From positions 2,552,001 through 2,616,000 of the forward strand of contig JAINUG010000014.1 of the NCBI GenBank assembly GCA_029706075.1: 64,000 nt of DNA. Reading direction: 5' to 3'. The translations under genes were made by a program, and so were the position numbers. Shown here in pieces: positions 23,901 through 37,363 of this stretch. Position 1 is the first letter of the stretch, and every line of letters begins with the position of its first letter. Under the pieces are notes generated by a model. The model was not told where the DNA came from. It worked only from the letters and a program-made list of their open reading frames with translations, and ran no database searches. The DNA is from Aldrovandia affinis. Its lineage: Eukaryota; Chordata; Actinopteri; Notacanthiformes; Halosauridae.

Positions 23901-26900
23901 AAAACAAAACCTCCGGGTAGTGGAGCCTGCTATAACAGACAAAACCTGTTACGGCAGTCATCTGGTGACACGGAAGAGCACAAGTTTACTTTTACACGAA
24001 ATGCAACAGGAATTTCCCGTTTGTGGGTGTGCAACATCAAAGCAGAGCTGCCAGAGAGAGTCCTGAGGAACACTATCACAGTCGGAGAGCTTGGCCCAGT
24101 CCAGTCTCTGGGTACTGACGTTACTGACCAGGCCTAAACCAGGAGTAGTCGTGCTCAACGTAATGTAATGCACCTCGTGGACTGGAAGATTACATTACAT
24201 TACGCTCTTACGCAGTTTACATTTCTTTAAATGACATACAATCCATTCACACAACTGGATATTGAATTAATCAATTCAGGTCAAGTACTAGGGGTGTGAT
24301 GTGTGGAAATTTATACAAACCTTACCTTCTGATGGGAATATATATAAACCTTACCTTCCCACCGGAGTCTTAAGTGCCTAGAGTATAGATTAGCTGCCCT
24401 TCTGCCCATTAACTTTTACGTTATGCCACAATGGAAAAAGTGAGTAGCTAAATATAGTACTAGATCCGAAAAGCTGATAACGCGATAAAGAAAAATTTTG
24501 CTTAATTCGCAAAGTGAATTATTTAAATTGATTTTTGAATTGAATTAACACACAATTACAAGGAGTGTACTCCAAATAAATTACAAATAAATGCAATTTT
24601 TTTCCAATTAAAATAGTATATAAATCTGCCAAAAAGAGCCATACAATAAACGGATCGAGTTGTGAACTTTGTGTGATAATTTAGCCTAAAAACTGCTACC
24701 GTGATGTACCGAAAACCGTGATATTGAGTAGTACGATTACCATACTGTGAAAATGTCATACCATCACAGCCCTATTAAGTACCTTGCTCAAGTGAGCAAA
24801 GCAGTGCCACACCCAGGAAATTGAACCTGCAACCTTTGCGTTACAAGCCCAGTTCCCCAACCGTTATGCTACACCGCTGCCCTACAAGATACACTGTACT
24901 CTGCCATACATCCACTATGGCACAACTCTGCCGTACATCCACTGTGCCATGAGACCAAGCCTTCACTGCAAAACACATAGCAACACGTTCTCCTGGAATC
25001 TCTTCTCTTTGAAGACAAAGCAGGCTGGTGTTCTGACAGACTCCATTGTGTGCAGTGTGTAACCACCTCATCTTGAATGTTAAGAAAACCAAAGAAATGG
25101 CATATGACAGTGGGTGACCATAGGCCAGTGGTCATCCATGATGTTCCCATTAACCAGGTCTGCTCTTACAAGTATCTGGGTGTTCACATAGATAATACAT
25201 TCAGCTGGAAGGCCCATGTTGACAGTCTGTGCTCCCGACTACAGCAGAGGATGTATTTCTTGCGTAGACTCAGGGCGTATGGGGTGAATCAAAGATTTAT
25301 GTTCTTATTTTACTTAGCGGTTTTAGAGAGCTTCATTAGGAATGGGATACAGGCATGGTATGGAAACCTTTCAGTACAGTCAAAATCCCAGCTTGCCCGT
25401 CTTGTACACTATAGACTGTCATGAAAGTCATAGGGAGGAAAGAACATGAATCCTTCCAGTCTATTTATGAGCAGTCTGTTCTTAGAGGAGCACAGAAAAT
25501 ACTGTCTGACCCATATCATACCCTCCATTCTGAGTATGAGCTTTTACCCTCCGGTGGACGTTAAGGGTCCCTAGGTGCAAACTCAATCGAATTAAATCGA
25601 ATGAATTTAAAAGCTCATTTGTGCCCACTTCAATAAGAATTTTAAACAGTAATGCAGTATGAGGCTATAGGGACTGTGCAATAGTTTTATGATGTGCGAC
25701 GGGGTTGTGCAATATGTTGCTCCAGCTTTTAATGATGGCACTACGTATGTATGTATGTATGTATGTTTGTATTTATGTATGCAAGCAGACGGACGACTTG
25801 TTACGTGTCTATGATTTCTGAAAGGCAGCTACACTGAGTTTTCCTACGGGGGCAATAAAGTATATCTTGTCTTATCTTATCTTATCTTATCTTATTAGCG
25901 TGTGATCACAGCACAGCACAGGGCCAGTGATCCTCAGCAGTGTCTGTTCAGGAACCAGCAAAGTTCCTCACAAGCCCTTTCAATTCCTGGGCAAGCAGAA
26001 TTAACAGGGGCCACTGACTCACGCTGGAGGGGAGGGTACTTTCGGCAGGGCGGAGACGACTTCTGAAGGAATAATTTAAGAGAAGGGAAAAATACGTTTT
26101 CGTGGGATGTTTGAACAGGAAGCCTCTCCGTGTTGAGATCGCTAGAGACGCCCGCACCTCCCACGCCCCCGCACGGCGAACGATGGAAGCATGTGTGCGG
26201 AGGTTCAGAGCGTGCTGCGGCTCTTTGATGTTCGCCGTTCGAACAACGCTTCCGCTTTTTCCGCTGGCGGCCTTCGTTCTGCTCTGACGGTGAGCCTGAG
26301 CCCAGTTATTAAGCCCACGACAAAAACCGTAAGTGGGATAACATTCCAGGTTTGCCCTGCTTGAGTGCTGTCAAAAGCACGCTAATCAAATCTCACACAC
26401 CCTTTCTTGTGCGAGACAATAAACCCACGCCTGTCTTCAATCATAACCTCCAAAGTCATCTGAAGTATGCCATTCAAACAAACAAAAGGAACGGAACAAA
26501 CCAAACCCTTTAGATGAATCCGCCACTGTAATGTCGCCCACTACAGGAAATCAAGAGGCATTCCCATGAAGAAGATTCAGGCATGAGGCAGACACCTGCT
26601 GCCAATTCGACAGGACTCCCAGCTGTCACAAGAAAGAGGGGCTTTTCAGAGAAGAAGTGACTGAAAAGCAGAGTCCCCAAACAGGGAGACAATGCAGCGG
26701 CATAGAGATCGGCCTTTTATATCGCACGAGAACCTCCCCCAAGATCGAGTATAACCCAATCAGACAGCAGCAAGTGGTGTTTCGGGAGGCTTTGTCTGGA
26801 TGGAGAACGACAGCTTTGAACAAGGCCAGGGCGGTAAGACGACTGTGAAATATCCTTCTCTCGTGCAAAAAAATGACGTTGGTGTCAATGGAGGACGGCT

Positions 26901-29900
26901 GGCCGCTGGTGATATTAAACATCCCAGGTGTGTGTGTGTGTGCATGGTAACATACTCAATCAACATTATATGCAAGTACTTGTAATCTTGTAATCGCTAT
27001 GTTTCTAGGTCCTGCCATTGCCAACCAGCTACGCATGTAAAACACTTGGTTTACCAAGCACCTTTGGACAGGCGTACTGTGTGGCCCAGCAGCCATTTTG
27101 GTTTGGAAGTTGAGACACACAGAAATGTATGTGGGGCTCAACCCGAGCTTCCTGCCGTTGCATTCGTATAACGCTTTTAATCCCTTTCAAGGACCTCAAA
27201 CCTATCTATAGTCGAGGGGGAGTGGCCCATCTCACGCACCACCAATGTGTAACCCCCACCCTTTGCCCCCAGAACTGTCAACACGCCCCCGGTGAGGTGG
27301 AGGGATTTATTTCGCCGATTACAGCAGCCGATGATTGGACGAGCCAGGCCGGTAGAGTGAGCCAGGATGCTGGGGAACACCCTGCTCTTTGAGATAAGAG
27401 CCACGGGATCTTTAATGACCCCAGTGAGTCAGAGGCTCAGCTTAGCGTCTCGTTGTCAGCTGCAGCACAGGGTTCCCGTCTTTGCAACGGGGTGCCGAGG
27501 TCTTTTACGCCTGAAAGGAGCAAATAAGCTGCAGGAGGCGGGATGTTCACAGCAAAGGCCAAAGGGGAATGTATACATATTTGGATTCAAAATTAATTAA
27601 GTTTAGTGAGACACACAGACCACATTCATTGGGGTGAATATCACATTTCCACATCGCCAAAACCACGTTCGATTGCTGAATGTTAATTGGCTATTGAAAC
27701 TGTATTTCTTGGGTTTTCTGTGTGTGCCCGTGCCAAAAGCTGACTGGGAAGCAGCAGGGGAGAGTGCGTGATAACAGGCCCGTTCGAGGGAAGCCCAGGA
27801 TGTGTGATCGGTGATTCCACTGGCTGAACACTGGACACCCTTCACCTTCAAGAGGAACTCAGGGCTAAAACAAGAAACATCCAGAGTCCGGAATGCGCGG
27901 TTAACTCCACGGACTAAGGAGCTATCAGCAGTAAAGATACGAGTGGCCCTTTACCACTTAATTTAGAGATTTCCTGTTTCCTTCCCTTTCTTTCTTTTTT
28001 CTTTCAAAGCACCCAGCCCCTTGTGAGAATGTCCTGAATGCCTGGGTTAAATATTAAGCTGGTGTTAATCAGGAGAGGCCGACAGCTACACAGCATGGAT
28101 ATTTCAGACCCGGCTTCAGGGTGTTCCAGAGCAGTCAACAGCTTTCCAAATGTTTCCAGCTCTCCACTTGCTGTCTTGTAAATAAGTAATTCACACCGAG
28201 ACACTGAGAGGCGTTTGACAAACGCAAACTTCACTTCCCTGTCCCCCTGGCCCTCACTGGAGCCCACCGCAGGTCACCCACCTGCCCACCCCCGTCCTTC
28301 TCACTCCTTTTTTAAGGTGAACAGGGGAGCGTGGCCTTACCTTTGTCCGCCACCGACAGCGTGCTGCTGAAGTACTGCTCCTCCACGGCCCACGCTGCTT
28401 CATTCTGCCGGCTGGACACGCCACAGGAGCCCTGGCAGTTCACTTTGATGGCTGTGGAAAAAGCAGGATGCAGGGCAACATTTAGTACACAAATGCACAG
28501 CAACTCCACACCACTAGAGGGCAATGTCACACATCACCCACTGTTTGTACCTTCCTCAACCAGAGGTTCAACTTCGCAAATGTTTTTTTTAACCAACATT
28601 TTTGATATTTTTCTCGCTATTTGGAATGTGCAGTCGGCGTGGCGTGCTGTCAGTCACAGTTGGCACTGTCACAGTCAGGATTCCACACCAGACCGTGGGG
28701 CGCATTCGCACACTGGAACCACAGCGTCTCTGCCGGATGAGCCGCCCAGCAACTGCCACACCTTTTCCATTTTCATGGAACCGATTTGTCCAAGACACTG
28801 GCGCTAATGGCCACCTTAACTCTTCATTTATAACCATCACACTGGATAACATGATGTCTACACAGGATTCCTATGAAAAAAGGACAGCAAGTCCTCTTTC
28901 CCCATTTAAGGGAGGCATTTCAGTCGCGCAAGTTTAAAAGAAACTAGGGGCTCCCGAAATGCTCGATCAGTAAAGGCACTCATCATGAGCACAGGCTGGG
29001 CCCCACAGTCGCAGCTTTGAGCCTCTCTGTCATCAGAGACTATGGCCAGGAGTCCACAGTGGCAGGACACGATCAGCCTCGTCCCACCAGGGGCTGGGAG
29101 GCCTGCAAAGTTCCTCGGGTTACAACTTCCGCCTAACAATGCGCCAGGAGCCCACGGGTTTACCAGCTGCCATCAGAGAGAGGTACACCTCTCCTCTGAT
29201 TGGTGCTCGCATCGTCTGCGTTCCTGTGTGGCCTGCGTGTTTGGAGGAGCGCACACACTTCGCCCACAGCGCTCCGGATGCAAGGCTGGCGGCTAAGCAG
29301 CAACTGGAGAGGCCCGATATGCGATTCCAAAGAGCGGTCCAGCGCATCCCCCTAAAGGCCAGCACCCATGAGCTCGATTCAGAGCTCATATTTATTTCAA
29401 ATGATCATCAATATTTGATGACGATCTTCACAGGTTCGAAATATTCCGCGAGGGCCCAAGAGGGTTTAAAGGGGTTCAATGTAATAATGTATAAATGCAA
29501 TCCAGGTTCGAAATATTCCAACGAGGGTCATTACCTCTCATAATCTAAAAATAGCCACTAGGAAGTAGACCCAAACTGCATTCAAATCTTTAATGAAATT
29601 ATGTCTGGCTTAAAATAAGATACATCAGCATCACATCACATCAGGAACAGAACAGGAACAGCTATGTCAAAACCATCAATGAATAAAAGGTCAATTTCAC
29701 TGTTCTCGTTTGAGAAATGAGACTTGCAGTATTCTTTTCAGAGACTTAGCATTCCTGGTGCATCGGTCTCCCTCAGGCCCGGCAGGCTCAGGAATACAAA
29801 ACCGCAGATAATATACTGCCCGTCCCCCCAAAAAAGTCACACACTCTAATATTTTGTTGGACCGCCTTTAGCTTTGATTATGGCACGCATTCGCCGTGGC

Positions 29901-32900
29901 ATCGTTTCGATAAGCTTCTGCAATGTCACAACATTTATTTCCGTCCAGAGTTGCATTAATTTTTCGCCAAGATCTTGTATTGATGACGGGAGAGTCAGAC
30001 CGCTGCACAGTCTTCTCCAGCACATCCCAAAGATTCTCAATGGGGTTAAGGTCTGGACTCTGGTGGCCAATCCATGTGTGAAAATGATGTCTCATGCTCC
30101 CTGAACCACTCTTTCACAATTTGAGCCCGATGAATCGTGGCATTGTCATCTTGGAATATGCCCGTGCCATCAGGGAAGAAAAAATCCATTGATGGAAAAA
30201 CCTGGTCATTCAGTATATTCAGGTAGCCAGCTGACCTCATTCTTTGGGCACATAACGTTGCTGAACCTAGACCTGACCAACTGCAGCAACCCCAGATCAT
30301 AACACTGCCCCCACAGGCTTGTACGGTAGGCACTAGGCATGATGGGTGCATCACTTCATCCGCCTCTCTTCTTACCCTGATGCGCCCATCACTCTGGAAC
30401 AGGGTAAATCTGGACTCATCAGACCACATGACCTTCTTCCATTGCTCCAGAGTCCAATCTTTATGCTCCCTAGCAAATTGAAGCCTTTTCTTAAGGCTAC
30501 ACAGCTGTTTAGTCCCAATCCCTTGAGTTCCCTTTGCATTGTGCGTGTGGAAATGCTCTTACCTTCACTATTAAACATAGCCGTGAGTTCTACTGTTGAT
30601 TTTTACGATATGATTTCACCAAGCGATTAAGTGATCGATCACGATCATTCAAGATTTTTTCCGACCACATTTCTTCCTCGAAGATGATGGTTCACCACTA
30701 TCCTTCCAGGTTTTAATAATGCGTTGGACAGTTCTTAACCCAATTTTAGTAGTTTCAGCAATCTCCTTAGTTGTTTTCTTTGCTTGATGCAGGCCAATAA
30801 CTTGACCCTTCTGAAACAGATTAACATATTTTCCACGACCACAGGATATGTCTTCCGACATGGTTGTTTAAGAAATGAGAAGCTACTCACTGCATCAGTT
30901 AGGGTTAAATAACTTGTTGCCAGCTAAAACATATTAATCACGATCCAACGGAAGGCTCTTACCTATTTGCTTAGTTAAATCCAGGTGGTGACTTTTTTTT
31001 TGGCCAGGCAGTGTATAATAATAATATAACAGGTGCCATTTAGCAGACGTTTTTTATCAAAAGTGCCTTACAGTAGTGAATGCATACAGTTTTTCGGTAT
31101 ATGTGGTCCCAGTGGTAAGTGAACCCACAACCTAAGCATTGCCAACGCCGTGCTCTACCTACTGAGCCACACAGATAAAAGGGGAACATGGGAGGAGAGC
31201 GATAGCACCTCCCTGCATGTTAATGCCCTGTATTTCAGCACAGTTACAGTACTCCTGTAAGATCAGTATCCGAGAGTAAAATCACACCCAGGGCTTCTCG
31301 GAAGCCGCATCCAGCTGTGGCACTCGGTGCAATGACCCTCCCCACAACCCGGATCAAAGTGCCCACTCTCGCAGGGAGTTCTGCAGGGTGAAGCCTAATT
31401 GGGCATATCATCGCCTAGGGAAGGCGAGTTTTAGTTGGCAGGGTATCCTCCACCTCATCGGTAGCTGGCTGCCTGCGGTTTGAGGGAGGCGCTTGCTTGT
31501 ATCCCCCCTCCTGAATAGACGGAGAAGGTTCAAGAGGTGGAGCAGGCCTACAGTTTCAACTGGGGAATTCCACATTTGGGGGAAACTCATGAGCTGTCCC
31601 AAACATGAATCTAACACCCAGCTGGCATCTCTGACAAAGAGGACAAAAGGTTTTTGTATTTGTTAGACAAGAGGATAAATGTAACAGGTGTTACAGTTCC
31701 CTGCGTTCGCCTCTTACGTAAACGCAGCTTCGACACAAATATTTCAGGTTCAGACTTTGTTCAAACACCACTGGCGTTCTTACTCATGCCTGATATCATC
31801 TCATTACTGCACTCCACACACAAGCAGCTGGCACGGAGCATCTCTGCTATTTCCACTGTGGATATGACTCACTGTGGATACGACTCACGGTCACATGCAC
31901 AGTGGGTTTTTCTCCCACTCAAGACTTTGCGATCATCGATCACTGCCATCAAAGGAAATAACTCTCCGGCAACTACTGGCTAGCTCGCTACAATCAACAC
32001 ATGACCAATACATTCCGCACCACTGCGTGCTCACGTAGGTGCTAGTGAAAGCACAGTCTGTTGGAAGGGTGAGAACGAGCCATTATGCTGCTCCAAATAA
32101 ATATTCAGACTTAATAGCTGCACACTGATGGAGCCTTGGATACAACTTTAAAAGGTGGTCAACCTCAACTGATACTTCATTCTGATTTGTGGTCTGCTCT
32201 AGGGACCATCACAAAAAAGTTGTCTTTTTTTTTTTTTATCAACAGTCTGGACACTTGCCAGGTTGACTGGCATAGCTTACATTCATGTACTTATTTTAGA
32301 TACAGACAAACACTTGACTTGAGGGATTCAGATTGTCCATCTTGCTCAAGGGTACGACAACCATGCCCCCCACAAGGATTTGAACCTGCAACACCCAGCT
32401 CCTTCAGCGCTCCTCCACACTGCTGATGATGTAACTGCCACAGTGTTTAAGCTGTCGGTGGATCCCCTCTGGCGCTGTGAGGCTTTCACCCCCTTCCCCC
32501 TCCCACACAGAGCCTCAGAGGAAAGCCGAGCGGTGGCCACGACAACACAAACAGTGACACAAAATATGCAGAACTTGAAAAATGAAAACAAACCCCCCAT
32601 CCAACAGCTGTCAAGGGAAGAATACGTCTAAAGCGACCGTTTGAGAGAGAAACAGACGACAGCTGTGAATCCATTTCATAATGGAACCGGAACATTACAT
32701 TCTTTATTTGCTTAACAGACGCTACTTTCAGGAGCGACTTGCATCCATGAATACAGCTGGATGTATTCACAGAGAAGTCCAGGTTAAGCACCTTGATCAA
32801 GGACACAACAGCAGTGCCCCCTTGGGATTTCAACCTGCAGCCTCTGCGTTACAAAGCCCAGTTCCTGACCCGCTACAGCACACTGGAGGACCGGGACCCC

Positions 32901-35900
32901 TTGCAGAGGTCAGGAATAGCCAAGAATAAAGCAGAAGCTTGCAACTGACAGTCATAGCTGGGCATGACGAGCCACATCAATGCTGGACTCGGCGCAGACA
33001 GAAGTTGTTGTTGACAGCCCCCTATTCACCCCCTTCCTTGCCTAACTGCCAGTGGGGGTGGCATGGTTTGGCACACAGCCTTGGATCTGTGGATTGGTAA
33101 TACAACAAAATACAAAAATAAAAGAGGAACACTCTTTGTTCCGGAAGTTTAAACAACTCTTGCATCACCAGAGCCATCTGTGACCACATGACCACATGAC
33201 CAATCAGTGCTTACAACCCCCCTTTACATTTACCGAAACATCCATGAAAAGTGAAATAGAAAAGAGGAGCTTTTCCCATCAAGGATTTTAAACCTTGCTG
33301 TAAGACTTGTTTATTTGGCACTACGTGACATGGCTGCCCTTGCCCCAACCTTCAATAAGATCGAATTCCTGAGGTTTAGGAGGATCAAGGGGAGTTCTAC
33401 AGATGAGAGAGTGATACGTTACCTGATACATTAAAGGAGAATGAAAGCGCGGTCACAGCAAAGCACAAAAGCCACATGCTAACCCGTGCGGGTAACACTC
33501 AAAGCGTTGCACTCCGACTCATCCAACCAATTGGGGACTCGATAACATAGCACTCAACGTCATTCGACCAATGGGTGAAACCATAACATTATAACATAAC
33601 CAAACATTTAAACTCATCTAGTCACGGTCGATGAAAAGGTGGGGGGCGACTTAATTCTAGATAACTGTCCTGAACCTGTTTTTTGGTGCTTTACAGAATT
33701 AACAAACGCACCATTTCAAATGAGGCTCACCCATCAGCGGCCATTCACATTTTTGTCCATTCCCATCTAATAGGATAGCGGTATCTTTGTTCACATCACA
33801 ACATCTCTTTGTTATAATCACAATTACAGTCAAGCGGAAGGGTGCAATTATGACATTAGGCACAACAAAGTAAAATGGAAACAGCTGCTGATGGGCGACA
33901 ATTGGTGAGTTTGCTTATCACAAAATACGATCAAGAACAGATGATTGAGGACAAACAACACTGTAAATGGAAGCTCTCTTTCTCTGCCACTCAACCTATA
34001 TTCAATCAACTACAGTTAGGGGAAACTACAGAACTCAAATGAGTGTGACTCTGGTACAACCCTCAAATTCATCCAACCAATGAGTGACTATGGTCCACCC
34101 CCCAAATTCATCTAACCAATGGGTGTGACTATGGTACAACCCCCAAATTCATCAAACCTATGTGTCTTGCCTCCACCAGCATAACTCTGTCTTTTAGATG
34201 TGCTGCAGTAAGGAGGTAGCCTCCAGATCTATTGTGCTCCTCCAGATCCAACCTCCTGCATTCCATGGCCCACCCAGCTACAGCTAGCATCTCTGATAGG
34301 CTGAGGGATCAGTCACTCAGGACTTGCCTAGGCATGTCCAAGACACACCTCAGATGCAGCTAGGGCCCAAGAACCCACATAAACCATATGGGTTTTCTTC
34401 ATAACCAATCATTCCCACTGGGACCAACATATATTGAAAAATGTATGCATTCACGACCAAGTCACTTTGGATAAAAGCGTCTGCTAAATGACATGTATTA
34501 TTACATTATTACAATAAAACACTGAAATACATCCAGTCAATAAAAGAGAATCTGGCACAACACTGAAATGAGGGAGGGGGAAATATAAGATTCAAACTCA
34601 TCCGACATGACTCAGAGTTTCACTATGAGCCTGTTGTTCACTGCCATATGGACACTGCCTGTTGTTGGAGTCCATATTACCCCAACAACAGTGACAAAGC
34701 AAAAGGCTACAGCTACACCATTGGCTGGAGAGGGGTCATGTGACGGCAGCACCACAAGAGAGCGAATCCTGGCAGTTAGATTAGGCCCACTTCCCCTGTC
34801 CTGCACTCTGTCACGTTGGTGATAAAATCTACCCAACTTTCCATAAACAGAGACAGACTAATTAAAGCGTAATTAAAGTTTTTCATCACATTCACAGTGA
34901 GGCAAGTGGTTTACTGGTTACTGCAGTTTTTGAAGACAAAACAAATTGTACAACAAAGTTGAGGTCAAATGTCCACAGAATCAGCAATAGGTGAGGGCTT
35001 TTGACATTTGATTTTTTTTGGGGGCAGGGGTTGACACCCATTCATTCCAAAAGAACATGTTAATAAATATAATATGTGAAACATCATTCACACAGACATC
35101 TCAAAAACAAACATATTGTATTCATTATCTTTTTTCATGGAAAGTCTGAGGTCACCTCAAACCCCATTCCCCAAAATTAAGTACAGAACCAGTGATGATG
35201 AAAAGCAGATGGAGACTAAAGCTGTATGCACAGTGACTATCTTGGTTGGGTTGAAGGCTTTTATCAGAGTTCTTTTGAAATGTGCTGCACAGAGGTGGAT
35301 AAGTTCTCTCCAGAACAATGCCGTGGGAGTGGACAGCGAGGGCTGGGTTTGCCAGCCGATCCCAATGACTCAAGGAATCCATTCACCTAACCGGTTTTCG
35401 CTGAACGCAAAAACAATGTAGACCAGCGAGGGCCCTTTTGGCAAACAGGTTCGCACAGACCTTTCATTTGGCATTCCTGCACGACAAAGGGGAACACCAA
35501 CGTCAGCATACGGAGGACGCCTTCACTTTCCACTGCAGTCCTGTTCCAAACCTGTAGAGCTTGCTGCCTTTTCTCAAACCAAGCTGCCCCTTTTCCTTAT
35601 TGGTTAAGTGGTCTGTTACGGCCCCAGGCCCCTCTGTTTGACCTGAGGTGGCCCACGTACCGCGAGAGACAACAGCTCCTCACCTCAAGCAGCGGTCATT
35701 TTTCAGAGCCGAATCAACAAATCATCCTTTTCACATGAATACGCCGTCTGCCCTGAGGCCGTCAATCTGAGACCCCAGGAGGTCTAGGTTAGAGATGGGA
35801 TTTCTGAGGACCGGTAATGGCGATACGTTTTTTCTCTGGAACCGTCCGTAAGCTTGAGAAGTAAGCTTGGGAAGACCATCACTTAAGACCACTCTTTAAA

Positions 35901-37329
35901 ATTAAGGAACACAAAACACAGTAAGAGCGGCCTTGGCAGAGAGACTTCTGTGCACTTGTGCAGATTTTTAAAAACGGTATACTGTATAAAGCATTTACAT
36001 CTTTGGGGGATTATATGCGAATGGAAGAGGGGGAAGAAATCTCCCTAGTAACAATGGGCTGCACTCCCAGGCTGACCAGCCAATCAGAGAACAGGCTTAA
36101 CAATTGCACAGGAATCTGACCCCTGTGACATCAGAACAATGCAGTGAGCGGCCAACGTTGGCTGAGCTGGCAGGAAGACAAAAACGTTTTGCTCCTAATT
36201 ACACGTCCTTGTTTACAGCTACAGGGTGGAGGTTTTCAGCTCGTCAAAAGTACACAAGAAATTTGATTAAAGTCTTACCGTCATAAAAACAACAAGGAAA
36301 GAGACTGGCAAAAAAAACTTAGCAGCTACAGATATGAGCCGACAGATACTCAAACAATAGACGAACTGTGTCACTGATTAGATTAGAGTTTCATTTAAAC
36401 TGGGCCAACAGGGCTAACTGTCAAATTAACCAAGAGGAAAAATACCTAATGGCAATATCCAATATGCATGTACACACATGCACACCCACAGACCTCTAGA
36501 GTGGTTTATTATTGGGTGGGACCATGTGGTGTGTCTCTTCCAATCATCACACAACTGTGGGTCCTGCTGTCACTTCCTGTGAAAAGCCTTCCACCTTCCA
36601 ATTTCCTGAGGCTCCCCACTCCCTTCCCACGATTGAGTATCTCTCTAAACATAGCAGTTGATGAAGTTGGAGAAGTGGACAGATTTTTTTCAAAAGTTAA
36701 CGTGGGAGCTGGCACTACACAAACAACAACAAAATTGATAGTGTGAGACTATGTTCAATCAAAATATGATAAATTCTTCACACCATGCACAGCAAAATCA
36801 CCTCAGCAAATCTAGCACTGTGTGTGTTAAAATCAACAATTTTAATGTGACCATGTGAGATGTTGAGAAGTAAACACCCCCACAGTGTTAGTAAATTAAG
36901 ACTTTTAAGAGTGAGTCAATCAAAACACTAGTGCTGCCACAGGAGTTGCTTCAAAACGTACTGAATGACGGATATACACTTAATTCCTAGCGTAACCAAC
37001 ATCTGCTTTGAGTAAAAACCATTGACTCTTGTTGAGAGCGTTGATACTATATGGGTTGTGTGAGCTAGTGCTTTGCTTTAATCAGCATATACTTAAATGT
37101 GGTTTAAGCCTTTGAGAATTGATACAGGTTCTGGCTTTTAATAAAAATGTTGATGCGAGTTTCCCCAGCTCTTACAATTTTATATTATATACAAAAGCCC
37201 CCTTATGTCTTTCATTTTATTTATTGCCCTTTTTACATTACCTTCATGATTTGATTTTTGATTTTAGTGCTATATTGTAAAGCACTTTGAGCTGCAATCC
37301 ATGTATGAAAGGTGTTTTATAAATACAGC

Positions 37330-37363
<34 letters not shown>

